DNA from: Paramicrobacterium sp051513965
GTDB lineage: Bacteria; Actinomycetota; Actinomycetes; Actinomycetales; Microbacteriaceae
Direction: 5' to 3'
Length of the DNA stretch: 64,000 nucleotides
Assembly (NCBI RefSeq): GCF_051513965.1
Contig: NZ_CP195847.1
Span: forward strand, 2,232,001 to 2,296,000
A program made the position numbers and the translations under genes. The notes below the pieces were generated by a model. It made no database searches. It was not told the DNA's origin and was given only the letters and a program-made list of their open reading frames with translations. This document shows positions 14,346-23,461 of the stretch, piece by piece (position 1 is the stretch's first letter; each line of letters begins with the position of its first letter).

Positions 14346-15716
14346 TCAGCCCTTCTTCGGACCGACCCACACCTGCTGGGCATTCACAAACTCATGGATG
14401 CCGTGCGGACCGAGCTCCCGTCCGTAGCCAGAGCTCTTGATACCACCGCTCGGAAGCCGCGGATCCGTCTTGACGATGCCGTTCACCGCGACCTGCCCGA
14501 CCTTCAGCTGACGCGCGATCTCCTCCCCACGCTCCGCCGTCGACCACACGCTGCCCGCAAGACCGTACTCACTGCGGTTCGCGATTCCGAGAGCATCCCC
14601 CGCATCTTTCGCCCTCATGATCACCATGACCGGCCCGAAGGTCTCCTCGTGCGCCGCCGTCATCTCCTCAGTGACATCGGCGAGCACCGTCGCCGGATAG
14701 AAGTAGCCGGGCCCCTCCGGTATCGCCCCTCCGAGCAGACAGCGCGCTCCGGCATCCACAGTCTCCGTCACCTGACGGTGCAGGTTCTGCCGCAGATCGT
14801 CCCGGGCAAGCGGACCGATGTCGGTGCTCTTCTCACGCGGATCCCCCATCACGAGCGCAGCCATACGCTCCCGCAGCCTCTCAACCACGTCCTCATACAC
14901 CGATTCCTCGACGATGATCCGCTTCGCCGCGATACACGACTGCCCCGCATTGATGATGCGCGAGAGCGTAATGACATCGGATGCGGCATCGAGATCAGCG
15001 TCTGCGAGCACGATGCACGGGTCCGACCCACCGAGCTCGAGAACGGCCGGCTTGATCTGACTCCCCGCGACACTCGCCACCGCTGCACCACCGCGCGCGG
15101 ATCCGGTGAACGACACCGCCTGAACGCGTCCGTCGCGGATCACGTCCGCGACAGCATCCGTCTCGATCGGCAGCTGCTGGAACACCCCGTCCGGCGCACC
15201 CGCCTTCTCGAACACCTCCTGAATCGCCTCGGCACAGCCGACGACGTGCGGATCGTGCTTCATGATGCACGTGTTTCCGGCCATCAGCGCCGGCGATGCG
15301 AACCGCGATGCGAGCCAGAACGGCGCGTTCCACGGCAGAATGCCGAGCACCGTGCCGAGCGGAAGATGCTGCACGTAGCTGTGTGTCGCGTCAGAGGCCA
15401 GCGTCTGCGCCGCAAGGTACTCTTCGGCGTTGTCCGCGTAGTGCTCGGCACACCACGCGGCCTTCTCCACCTCGCCATACGCTTCCGTGATGGGTTTGCC
15501 CATCTCCTCCGTCATGAGAGGCGCAAGGTCATCGGCGTGCTCGCGGAGATACGCTGCGACGCTCCGCAGCACCTCACCTCTCTCCGCAAATGACATCGCA
15601 CCCCAGAGCGGTTGGGCCTCGGATGCCGCTGCCAGCACGGCATCCACTCGACCCGCGTCTGCGGGCTCCACCTCACGGATCTTCTCCCCCGTGCGCGGGT
15701 TCGTGACGACAAGCAC
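14346..15716 (-). CDS. doeC: Semialdehyde dehydrogenase of ectoine catabolism (DoeC-like / SSADH family)
   Basis: 456 aa from the GTG at 15716, which has AGAGGAGA just upstream; an in-frame GTG at 15731 overlaps the doeA stop but lacks its own site. NAD(P)-aldehyde dehydrogenase fold: GILPWNAPFW near 125, FTGSARGG near 205, catalytic Glu in LELGGSDP (about 227) and catalytic Cys in NAGQSCIAA (about 261). The MKHDPHVVG variant of the cofactor loop resembles Sad-type enzymes. With the ectoine hydrolase and diaminobutyrate transaminase upstream, it probably oxidises aspartate semialdehyde to aspartate; succinate semialdehyde is the alternative substrate. Confidence 0.8.
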   Translation of the reverse strand: MLVVTNPRTGEKIREVEPADAGRVDAVLAAASEAQPLWGAMSFAERGEVLRSVAAYLREHADDLAPLMTEEMGKPITEAYGEVEKAAWCAEHYADNAEEYLAAQTLASDATHSYVQHLPLGTVLGILPWNAPFWLASRFASPALMAGNTCIMKHDPHVVGCAEAIQEVFEKAGAPDGVFQQLPIETDAVADVIRDGRVQAVSFTGSARGGAAVASVAGSQIKPAVLELGGSDPCIVLADADLDAASDVITLSRIINAGQSCIAAKRIIVEESVYEDVVERLRERMAALVMGDPREKSTDIGPLARDDLRQNLHRQVTETVDAGARCLLGGAIPEGPGYFYPATVLADVTEEMTAAHEETFGPVMVIMRAKDAGDALGIANRSEYGLAGSVWSTAERGEEIARQLKVGQVAVNGIVKTDPRLPSGGIKSSGYGRELGPHGIHEFVNAQQVWVGPKKG

Positions 15717-15727
15717 GTTCTCTCCTC

Positions 15728-16951
15728 TCACGCGATCTCAGGTCTGATGGGCGTCGGCGCCTTGTCGGCGGGCAGTTCGGCCGCCTGATCGGGCTTACTC
15801 ACGAAGTCCTTGTCCAGCGTGTAGAACGACTCGCAGCCGTCCGCCGTCACCCGGATGGTGTCGGAGATTCCGACGGTCTTGTCCCCGTCGACGCCCCACA
15901 TCCACGGGATGATGTGGAAGGTCATGCCCTCCCGCAGCACCGTCGGATCACCCTGGTTGAGGCTCGCGATGTAGCCTTCGTCCCAGCTGGGCGGAAACGC
16001 GATGCCGATCGAATAGCCCGACCGTGTGACGAGTCGCCCACCGACCGAGTTGTCGGTGATGATGCTGCGCACGATATTGTCCGCGTCCGACACCGTGAGC
16101 CCCGGACGAATCGCATCCTCCACCTCGCGCAGGGCCAGCTTCATCCGCTTCTGCGCGGTCAGCATGGAGTCCGACAGCTCACCGAGCACGACCGTGCGCA
16201 TCATCGCTGTGTGGTAGCGGCGGAAGCATCCACCGACCTCGAGAAAGACGTGCTCACCGGGCTGGACGACCCTGCCCTCCCAGGTGGCGTGCCCGATCAT
16301 CGACCGAGGACCGGAGGTCACATACGGCATGACCGCCGGCGTCTCGCCGCCCGCACGGAACATCGCCTGGCTGATCTCCGCTCCGATGTCGTTCTCGGTC
16401 ACACCCGCCTGACAGGCGTCGAGACCCGCCTGCATCCCCACCTCGGTCGCATGCGCGGCCTTGCGCATGATCTCGATCTCTGCGTCGGACTTGCAGATGC
16501 GCCCCTCCTCGACGATGCCGAAGCAGTCGAGCAGTCGCCCCTCCGTGATCGCCGTGTGGATGTAGTCCTGGTGATACGCCGGAAAGTAGTAGCTGTTCCG
16601 CTCATACCCGACGCTCTTGGTATGGAGACCGAACTCACGCAGCGCCTGGACGAGCGATTGGATCGCGTCACCGGTGTCCGGATACGGCCGCGTCAGGTCG
16701 ACCCAGGTCCGCGCCACGACGTTCGACTCCTCCATCTGGCGCGTGATCATGAACGGCTCGTCGTCGATCGGCACCACGAGCGCTTGGAAGAACGAATACC
16801 CCGTGGTCTGGTAGTCCGTGAGATACATGAGATTCTCGGGGTCGGAGATCACGACGGCATCCAACAGCCTCTCGGACATGCGATGTCGCAGCTCGCTCAG
16901 ACGGCGTTCGTACTCCTCGAAAGGGAACGTCATATCGTCGCGTTTTCTCAT
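15728..16951 (-). CDS. doeA: Ectoine hydrolase (M24 peptidase fold)
   Basis: 407 aa from the ATG at 16951, placed 6 bases after AAAGGAG. N-terminal creatinase-like domain (FEEYERRLSELRHRM, SDPENLMYLTDYQTTGYSF) and C-terminal pita-bread domain with GEHVFLEVGGCFRRYHTAMMRT, the motif that distinguishes DoeA/EutD ectoine hydrolases from ordinary Xaa-Pro peptidases. It opens the ectoine ring to N-acetyl-diaminobutyrate. Second gene of a three-gene leftward operon; the stop overlaps a possible GTG start of the dehydrogenase. Confidence 0.85.
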   Translation of the reverse strand: MRKRDDMTFPFEEYERRLSELRHRMSERLLDAVVISDPENLMYLTDYQTTGYSFFQALVVPIDDEPFMITRQMEESNVVARTWVDLTRPYPDTGDAIQSLVQALREFGLHTKSVGYERNSYYFPAYHQDYIHTAITEGRLLDCFGIVEEGRICKSDAEIEIMRKAAHATEVGMQAGLDACQAGVTENDIGAEISQAMFRAGGETPAVMPYVTSGPRSMIGHATWEGRVVQPGEHVFLEVGGCFRRYHTAMMRTVVLGELSDSMLTAQKRMKLALREVEDAIRPGLTVSDADNIVRSIITDNSVGGRLVTRSGYSIGIAFPPSWDEGYIASLNQGDPTVLREGMTFHIIPWMWGVDGDKTVGISDTIRVTADGCESFYTLDKDFVSKPDQAAELPADKAPTPIRPEIA

Positions 16952-17028
16952 CACGGACTCCTTTGTCTAGCAGACCACCTCTGTCTGTCGGTTCGGTTCT
17001 TCGGTATTCATGAATGTCGGATGCCGCG

Positions 17029-18276
17029 TCAGACGCTCGCCCGCACGGCGGCGGTCAGCGTCTCGAGGCCCTCCTTCAGGTCGTCATCCGGTGTCGTCAG
17101 CGGCGGAATGAGCTTCAGCACTCGGCCGCCGCTTCCGCAGGCGCCGATGAGCATGCCGTGCTCGAAGCAGAAGGAGACGGCCTTCTTCGCGATCGCACCA
17201 TCACCCACGTCGAGTCCCTGGATCATGCCGCGGCCACGTACCTCGAAGGCGCGGTCGCTGTGCTCATCGACGATGCTCTGCAGCGCGTCAGCCATGACCT
17301 CGCTCTTGCGCGTGACCTCGTTCATCAGCTCGTCGTCCTCGAAGTAGCTGAGTGCGACGCGCCCCGCCACGAACGAGAGGCCCTGCCCGCGGAAGGTTCC
17401 CGTGTGTTCCCCCGGCGCCCACTTGGCGTCGTGCTCCGGCTTGATGAGGTTCATCGCCATCGGGGTTCCGTAGCCGCCGATGCCCTTCGCGAGGCAGACG
17501 ATGTCGGGGTCGAGCCCGAGCCCGTCGAATCCGAAGTAGCTTCCGGTTCGACCGCATCCGACCTGAATGTCATCGATGATGAAGAGCGCCCCCACATCGT
17601 GCGCGAGTTTCTGAACGGCCTGCAGCCACTCCGCGGACGCCACGTTCACACCGCCCTCGGCCTGGATCACCTCGACGATGAACGCGGCCGGCGGGATGCG
17701 TCCGCTCGAGGGGTCCTCGAACTGCGCCCGCAGATCGTCCAGGGCGTCGAGACCCCCGCCGGGAGCCGTCTCGAAGGGTTCGCGCTCGACATATTCGAGG
17801 GGCACCCCCGCAGCCTGCCTGAAGAAGTCGTTCGCCGTGCACGCGAGTGAACCGAGCGTCATGCCGTGGAAGCCGTGCGAGAACGCGATCACGTTGCGGC
17901 GACCAGTGACGCGTCGTGCCAGCTTGAGGGCCGCTTCGACCGCGTTCGACCCCGTGGGACCCATGAACTGCATCTTCATGTTCATGCCGCGTGGCTCGAG
18001 AATCGTCGACGCGAACTTCTCGATGAAGTCCCGCTTGGCGGTCGTCGCCATGTCGAGACTGTGGGCGACGCCGTCGGACTCGAGAAACTCGATCATGGCA
18101 CGTTTCATGCGTTCGTTGTTATGACCGAAATTGAGGACTCCGGCACCGCCGAAGAAGTCGACGTAGCTTCGACCGTCCACATCGACCTGCCGAGCGTTAG
18201 ACGCCGTAGCGAAAACCGTCGGGTACGTGCGGCTGTAGCCGCGGATCTCTGATTCCCACTTCGCGAATGTCTCCAT
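17029..18276 (-). CDS. Diaminobutyrate--2-oxoglutarate transaminase (EctB/DoeD type)
   Basis: 415 aa from the ATG at 18276 (METFAKWESEIRGYSRTYP); an upstream start at 18330 would add 18 unlikely residues. Class III PLP aminotransferase: GPTGSNAVEAALKLAR cofactor-phosphate loop, FSHGFHGMTLG, IIDDIQVGCGRTG, and the Schiff-base Lys in VCLAKGIGGYG. The same enzyme family makes diaminobutyrate in ectoine synthesis and removes its amino group in ectoine breakdown; the downstream hydrolase and dehydrogenase, and the absence of ectA and ectC, favour the catabolic role. It is divergent from radA with only 84 bases between starts. Confidence 0.82.
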   Translation of the reverse strand: METFAKWESEIRGYSRTYPTVFATASNARQVDVDGRSYVDFFGGAGVLNFGHNNERMKRAMIEFLESDGVAHSLDMATTAKRDFIEKFASTILEPRGMNMKMQFMGPTGSNAVEAALKLARRVTGRRNVIAFSHGFHGMTLGSLACTANDFFRQAAGVPLEYVEREPFETAPGGGLDALDDLRAQFEDPSSGRIPPAAFIVEVIQAEGGVNVASAEWLQAVQKLAHDVGALFIIDDIQVGCGRTGSYFGFDGLGLDPDIVCLAKGIGGYGTPMAMNLIKPEHDAKWAPGEHTGTFRGQGLSFVAGRVALSYFEDDELMNEVTRKSEVMADALQSIVDEHSDRAFEVRGRGMIQGLDVGDGAIAKKAVSFCFEHGMLIGACGSGGRVLKLIPPLTTPDDDLKEGLETLTAAVRASV

Positions 18277-18360
18277 AACCCAGCTGTACCCGTGAGTGTC
18301 AGCGGTGTCAAGGATTCCTGGCTCACGCACGATGTCAGACGTGGTCGATACGCTCGAAGC

Positions 18361-19719
18361 ATGGCGAAGACCGTTTCCTCCTACACATGCACCGAGTGCG
18401 GCTGGCAGACCGCAAAATGGGTCGGCCGCTGCGGCGAATGCCAGCAGTGGGGCACCGTCGTGGAGGCCGGGCAGAAGAGCGGCATCGAGAAGCGCGTGAC
18501 GACGACGAGGGTGGATGCCGACCGAGCAGCGCGCCCCATCACGGGCGTCGCGACAGCGTCGATCTCACACTGGCCGAGTGGCATCGCCGAGTTCGATCGC
18601 GTTCTGGGCGGCGGCATCGTTCCGGGCGCCGCGATTCTGCTCTCCGGCGAGCCCGGCGTCGGCAAGTCGACGCTCCTGCTCGAGGTCGCAGCGCGCGGAG
18701 CTCGGGCGAAGTCGCGCGTGCTATACGTCAGCGCCGAGGAGTCCGTCAGCCAGGTCCGGCTGCGCGCCGAGCGCACCGGGGCTCTCGACGACAACCTATT
18801 CCTCGCGGCCGAGACCGACCTGTCAACGGTGCTCGGGCAGATCGAGGCTGTGAATCCCGACCTCCTGATCGTCGACTCCGTACAGACGGTCGCGAGCAGC
18901 AGCGTCGACGGACTGCCGGGGCAGCCGAGCCAGGTGCGCGAGGTCGCCGCGGCACTCATCCGTGTCGCGAAGGAGCGTTCGCTTCCGCTGCTGCTGGTCG
19001 GCCACGTCACCAAAGACGGCACCATCGCCGGGCCGCGCATGCTCGAGCATCTCGTCGACGTCGTGTGTCAGTTCGAGGGCGATCGGCAGACGGCTCTGCG
19101 GTTCGTCCGCGCACTCAAGAATCGGTTCGGCCCGACCGATGAGGTGGGATGCTTCGAGATGACCGGCGCCGGCATCGAAGAGGTGCCTGACCCGTCGAAG
19201 CTCTTCCTCAGCAAGGGTGCTCCGGTGTCGGGCACCTGCGTGACAATCGCCATGGAGGGTCGACGGGCCCTTCCCGTCGAGATCCAGGCGCTCGTCGTGA
19301 AGTCGGCAGCCCCGAACGCACGCCGCGTGACGAGCGGCGTCGATTCGAACCGCGTCGCCATGCTGCTCGCAGTGCTCCAACGCCGTGCGGGAGTCGAGCT
19401 CGCCGATCACGACGTCTACGTTTCGACCGTCGGCGGCGTACGGCTGACCGAGCCGTCCGCCGACCTCGCTATCGCGGTCGCCATCGCCTCCGCTCGCGGC
19501 GACTGGCCCGTTCCGCACTCACTCGCCGCATTCGGAGAGATCAGTCTCGCGGGCGAGATCCGACCCGTGGTCGCCGCCAAGCAGCGCACCTCGGAGGCAC
19601 GTCGCCTCGGGTACAGCACCATCGTGGACTCGAGCGCTGGTGGCATCCAGAATGCTCTCGCACTCGCCAAGCGCACGGGCGGAAGCATCCGCGATCAGGA
19701 GATCGACACCGCGTTCTGA
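18361..19719 (+). CDS. radA: DNA repair protein RadA
   Basis: 452 aa. N-terminal zinc finger C10-C13-C24-C27, Walker A GEPGVGKST at 96-104, Walker B around LLIVDSVQT (168-176), RadA signature KNRFG at 253-257, and a C-terminal Lon-protease-like domain (from about 285) used as a hexamer scaffold. RadA drives branch migration of recombination intermediates. The upstream in-frame extension to 18292 lies in the intergenic region shared with the transaminase and is not used. Confidence 0.96.
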   Translation: MAKTVSSYTCTECGWQTAKWVGRCGECQQWGTVVEAGQKSGIEKRVTTTRVDADRAARPITGVATASISHWPSGIAEFDRVLGGGIVPGAAILLSGEPGVGKSTLLLEVAARGARAKSRVLYVSAEESVSQVRLRAERTGALDDNLFLAAETDLSTVLGQIEAVNPDLLIVDSVQTVASSSVDGLPGQPSQVREVAAALIRVAKERSLPLLLVGHVTKDGTIAGPRMLEHLVDVVCQFEGDRQTALRFVRALKNRFGPTDEVGCFEMTGAGIEEVPDPSKLFLSKGAPVSGTCVTIAMEGRRALPVEIQALVVKSAAPNARRVTSGVDSNRVAMLLAVLQRRAGVELADHDVYVSTVGGVRLTEPSADLAIAVAIASARGDWPVPHSLAAFGEISLAGEIRPVVAAKQRTSEARRLGYSTIVDSSAGGIQNALALAKRTGGSIRDQEIDTAF

Positions 19720-19732
19720 CGGCGTCGCGCGC

Positions 19733-20140
19733 TCACTCGATCTCGAGGTCGAGCACGCGCAGCACCTCGTCGGGCGTCGCCTGCATGGGGTGCGGGCCCG
19801 CGATGTCGAAGAAGATCGTCTCGATCGCGCTGCCGTGGGTGCGCAGAAACGTGTGCAGCCACAGGCCGTCGTGCAGCCCGACGAACGGAGGGAGCGAGGC
19901 GGGCTTGTTCTTGGCGTCCGAGAACAGCAGCAGCGCGAGCTTGCCGGTCTCAGGCTGACGGAACGTCCACACCTCACCGGCATCCGTCGGTTTGTCTCTC
20001 TGCCCCGGCTTCATGAGCGGAACGACCATGCGGTCATTGCGGAGCGCGAACGCGACGGCCGCCATGTCCTGCTTCTCCAGGGCCTCCGCGAGCGCCTGCG
20101 AACGGAACTCCGGCTGCGGCTTCTTCTTGGACTTCGCCAT
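19733..20140 (-). CDS. Conserved hypothetical protein, SseB-like
   Basis: 135 aa, basic N-terminus (MAKSKKKPQPEF). It contains AAVAFALRNDRMVVPLMKPGQ, then TGKLALLLFSDAKNKPASLPPFVG and a C-terminal IFFDIAGPHPMQATPDEV. The order, a short helical start, then a strand with ALLLFSD and the loop to the C-terminal helix, is reminiscent of the SseB N-terminal fold. It converges on radA. Function unknown. Confidence 0.65.
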   Translation of the reverse strand: MAKSKKKPQPEFRSQALAEALEKQDMAAVAFALRNDRMVVPLMKPGQRDKPTDAGEVWTFRQPETGKLALLLFSDAKNKPASLPPFVGLHDGLWLHTFLRTHGSAIETIFFDIAGPHPMQATPDEVLRVLDLEIE

Positions 20141-20163
20141 GCTCTCCAGTGTCTCAGGAGAAG

Positions 20164-20799
20164 TCAGTAGAGCACGAACTGCGCTGACTTCTCCGACTCG
20201 ATTCCCGCGACCGATGTCTTCAGATGATACGACGCCCCGTCTCCCGGAACTTCGTCGCGCTTCTCAGCGTCACACGTATCGGGGTTGCTGCGTGTGCGGT
20301 CCCACTCGACCGCGGGGTCGCTCGTGAGCGTCTTGCCCGGCTTGATCGTGGTCTCGGCGTTCGTCGGCTCCGTCTGGCAGTCCGTCGACGTCCAGTACGT
20401 GTCGTCACCGCTCGTGATGGTGAACACCTGCTGCGAGGTTCCGACGTCGATCGTGCACGGTATGTCACCGTTGTTCGTGATCGACAGGGTCAGCTTGGGC
20501 AGCTCTCCCGACGCATACGTCTGCTTGTCGGTCTTCGCCGTGACAGTGACGTTGTCCTTCGTGCACTCGACGGGGGCATCGGACGCCTCCTCCTCAGCAG
20601 GCTCCTCCTCCGCCTTCTGTGTGGCGGTGGCGGTCGGAGTCGGAGTCGCTGCGGCCTCTTCGGCGCCTGAGGCACCGGGCCGCCAGATGAGCAGAACGAT
20701 GATGGCAATGACCGCGATCAGCCCTGCAAGCACCCACAGGCGGCGTTTGATGTAGACGCTGCGGGGCAGACGACCGTGTGGACCCTGATTCGTCGACAT
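20164..20799 (-). CDS. Single-pass membrane protein with extracytoplasmic beta domain
   Basis: 211 aa. A short cytoplasmic N-terminus (RLPRSVYIKRRL) precedes a transmembrane helix (about 21-41, WVLAGLIAVIAIIVLLIW), a Thr/Pro/Glu-rich linker (48-75), then a ~135-residue domain with VECTKDNVTVTAKTD, LTLSITNNGDIPCTIDVG and two further Cys (DCQ, TCD) that could form disulphides. Ig-like secreted folds of this type are common in actinobacterial envelope proteins. No specific function assignable. Confidence 0.7.
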   Translation of the reverse strand: MSTNQGPHGRLPRSVYIKRRLWVLAGLIAVIAIIVLLIWRPGASGAEEAAATPTPTATATQKAEEEPAEEEASDAPVECTKDNVTVTAKTDKQTYASGELPKLTLSITNNGDIPCTIDVGTSQQVFTITSGDDTYWTSTDCQTEPTNAETTIKPGKTLTSDPAVEWDRTRSNPDTCDAEKRDEVPGDGASYHLKTSVAGIESEKSAQFVLY

Positions 20800-20841
20800 G
20801 ACCTCATGGTAGGTGCGATGAGGCGGGATGCTCGTGCGCCA

Positions 20842-20876
20842 CGCGCGCGGAGGGAAGCCTGTTCCCTCCGCGCGCG
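20842..20876. terminator. Strong hairpin downstream of the nucleotidase gene
   Basis: A perfect 14-bp stem (20842-20855 with 20863-20876) around a 7-base loop, lying 15 bases beyond the leftward nucleotidase stop. There is no T tract, as is common for actinobacterial terminators. Confidence 0.7.
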
Positions 20877-20890
20877 ATCACACTGATTCG

Positions 20891-23413
20891 CTACGAGCGG
20901 TCAGCCACCTTGCGTGCACGGTACCTGCTGACGCCGAACGCTGCACCGCCGAGAGCCATGAGCCCGAGGGCGATGAGCGCGAAGGGCAGCAGCTCCGACG
21001 CTTCCGCACCGGTGCGCGGCAGGTCGTCAGACGCGTTTGCCGTTCCGTCTCCGGCACCTCCCGCCCCGTCAGCGGCGGTGATCGTGATGTACTGCCAGCC
21101 GATCACCGTTCCATCCGCGCCGATCACGACGATGCGGTGTTCGCCCGCCGGAACGTCCTCGGGAATCGTCACCGTGACGGTGCCGTCCTCCGCAACCTGG
21201 ATCCAGCCGTCGGAGAGCTGAATCGGCGTGGAGTACAGCCACACGGACACCCACTCGCCGGCGTGCTCGGCGCCCACGTCGATCGTGATCGTGTCACCCG
21301 CCTGTGCGCTGTCGACCGTAGAGATGCCATCCTCACCGGCATCCGGAATGTCGCCCTCGTCCACGGGGGCAGGCTCCTCGGTCGGCTTCTCCGTGCCCGG
21401 CGTCTCACTTCCGCCGTCGGCCGCATTGATCGTCAGCGGAATCGTCACAACGGTTCCGCTCACGTCGCCCGTCAGCGTCAGAGTGCTAGCTCCCTCGGCA
21501 TCCGCGGGAACCTCGATCTGCACGTCAGCCGCGCCGTCCGTGACTGACGCAGTGCCGATCTCCTCGCCATCAAGCGCGATCGTCAGACCGGTCTCGGGCG
21601 TCACACCCAGCGAGGTCAGATCGAGCTTCGACAGCTGGAGTTCGAAGGTCGAGCCGGCGTCGACGGCCTCGGTCGGGATGCCTGTCACAGCCACCGCACG
21701 GCGGTCGTAGCTCGGCGACACCGGTGAATTGTCCTCGATGTAGTCCATCCACGCATCACGGTCGATGAGCCCGGAGTCCTTCGTGTCTTTGCCCTCGGTG
21801 AAGACGTGGAAGTTGTCTCCGCCGTCGAGCAGGAAGCTGAAGGAGCCGATGCGATACTCGCGCTCAGGATCGAGCGGTTCGCCGTTGATCGTGACCGACG
21901 TGATGTGGCTGTCCATCGCCGCATCGGGGTCGTAGGTGTACGTCACATTGTTCGAGAGGCCCAGCTGCAGATACGGGCGACTCGGGGCCTCGCCATTCGG
22001 GTCCGCCGAGCGCTGCCACTGCTGCTCGAGCATCGTCTTGACCTGCTCCCCCGTGAGCGTCGTGGTCCACAGGTTGTTGAGGAACGGCAGAACCGAGTTC
22101 GCCTCCGCAACTGTGATCTCACCTTCGAAGAGCTCGGCACGCAGTCCGCCCGGGTTCACGACACCGATCTCGGCACCGCCGACCTCTGGCTCGCTCAGCG
22201 TCTCCAACAGAGCATCAGCGACGAAGTTGCCGAGCGTCGATTCGCTCGAACGGTCGTCACGAACGGTTTCGCCCTCACTGTTCGTGTAGTACGCAGTCGT
22301 GATGTCAGCGGTCGCCTCACCAAGAACCACGCTGCCCTTCTCCTCGGCCGCCGCCAGTGCCGCCTGCGTGGTCTCATTGACGGCGCGAACGCGGTCATAC
22401 TCAGCGATGAGGCTCTCGCGGAACGCCTTCTTGTTCGCGGCGGTCTCTTCGTCCGTCGCACCCTTCTCGGCCTCGAGGCGAGAGTGGTTTCCATACGACA
22501 CAGTCGAGACGTTGCCATCGGCATCCACGCTCAGGACAATCTGCCCGATGTTCTCGCCGTAGCTGCCGGTCTGCACGACAGCACGGCCGTTGTAGGACCA
22601 CGCGTATTCCTTGTGCGTGTGACCGGTGAAGATCGCGTCCACCTTGCTCGAGGTCTTCGTCACGATCTTGGCGAACGCACCGCCCTGTGCGAGCTCCTCC
22701 TCGAGGGTCGCACCCTCTGGAGCGCCAGCCGAGGCTCCCTCGTGATACTCCGCGATGATGACATCGGCTTCGCCGTTGCTCGTGTCGCCGTCAGTGAGCT
22801 CGTCCGCCACTCGGTTCACAGCTTCGACCGGGTCGCCGAATTCGAGCCCCTCGATGCCGGACTTCGACACGAGCGACGGAACCTCCTGCGTCACAGCACC
22901 GATGATTCCCACCCGGATGCCGTCAACCGTGACGATCGTGTACTCCTTGAGCTTCGGCTTCTTCGTGCCAGCCGTGTAGACATTGGCTCCGAGATACTCG
23001 AATCCGGCCCGTTTCGAGACACGTTCTGTGAGGTCATCGAGACCCTTGTCGAACTCGTGGTTGCCCACTGCCGAGGCTTTGAGCCCAAGATCATTCAGGA
23101 CATCGATCGTGGGGTTGTCCTCAGCTGACGACGAGGCGTAATTGGATGCCCCGATGTTGTCTCCCGCGGACAGGAAGATCGGGTTCGCCGCAGATTCCTT
23201 CAGTTCTTCGATGGTTCCCGCGAACGTGACGGTGTTGTCGTCGATGCGTCCGTGGAAATCGTTGATGTTGATGAGGTTGATCGTCGTTGTGCCTTCTGCA
23301 CTTGGCGTCGCGTCATCGGCAGCGGCTGACAGCGCCGTCAGCGGAGCGAGGACGAGCCCGGCCAGCGCTCCCGCTGCCGTCAGACGTCGTCCTCGACGTG
23401 TGAATATCGACAT
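20891..23413 (-). CDS. Cell-wall-anchored 5'-nucleotidase / bifunctional nucleotidase (UshA family)
   Basis: 840 aa from the ATG behind CCAGGAGAGAC; an in-frame start 33 bases upstream lacks a site. Signal peptide (RRLTAAGALAGLVLAPLTALSA), metallophosphatase domain with NINDFHGRIDD, GDNIGAS, GNHEFDKGLDDL and FTGHTHKEY, then the 5'-nucleotidase C-terminal substrate domain (NPGGLRAEL, GDNFHVFTEG). Two beta/Ig-like stretches and a sortase signal LPRTG with hydrophobic tail and RYRARK follow. It should dephosphorylate nucleotides at the cell surface. It is 48 bases behind the nuclease gene, in one operon. Confidence 0.9.
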   Translation of the reverse strand: MSIFTRRGRRLTAAGALAGLVLAPLTALSAAADDATPSAEGTTTINLININDFHGRIDDNTVTFAGTIEELKESAANPIFLSAGDNIGASNYASSSAEDNPTIDVLNDLGLKASAVGNHEFDKGLDDLTERVSKRAGFEYLGANVYTAGTKKPKLKEYTIVTVDGIRVGIIGAVTQEVPSLVSKSGIEGLEFGDPVEAVNRVADELTDGDTSNGEADVIIAEYHEGASAGAPEGATLEEELAQGGAFAKIVTKTSSKVDAIFTGHTHKEYAWSYNGRAVVQTGSYGENIGQIVLSVDADGNVSTVSYGNHSRLEAEKGATDEETAANKKAFRESLIAEYDRVRAVNETTQAALAAAEEKGSVVLGEATADITTAYYTNSEGETVRDDRSSESTLGNFVADALLETLSEPEVGGAEIGVVNPGGLRAELFEGEITVAEANSVLPFLNNLWTTTLTGEQVKTMLEQQWQRSADPNGEAPSRPYLQLGLSNNVTYTYDPDAAMDSHITSVTINGEPLDPEREYRIGSFSFLLDGGDNFHVFTEGKDTKDSGLIDRDAWMDYIEDNSPVSPSYDRRAVAVTGIPTEAVDAGSTFELQLSKLDLTSLGVTPETGLTIALDGEEIGTASVTDGAADVQIEVPADAEGASTLTLTGDVSGTVVTIPLTINAADGGSETPGTEKPTEEPAPVDEGDIPDAGEDGISTVDSAQAGDTITIDVGAEHAGEWVSVWLYSTPIQLSDGWIQVAEDGTVTVTIPEDVPAGEHRIVVIGADGTVIGWQYITITAADGAGGAGDGTANASDDLPRTGAEASELLPFALIALGLMALGGAAFGVSRYRARKVADRS

Positions 23414-23461
23414 GTCTCTCCTGGTTATTCGTTGGGGTTGGGTCATAGGTTGCTCGAGCCG

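Noticed and set aside
14112..15593. 493-codon rightward frame over the tRNA-Ser and the dehydrogenase gene
   Set aside because: It is antisense to a clear aldehyde dehydrogenase and reads through a tRNA; the product is Arg/His-rich with no domain. High-GC shadow.
15914..17347. 477-codon rightward frame opposite doeA
   Set aside because: Antisense to ectoine hydrolase motifs; Arg/Asp/His-rich composition typical of a mirrored GC-rich gene.
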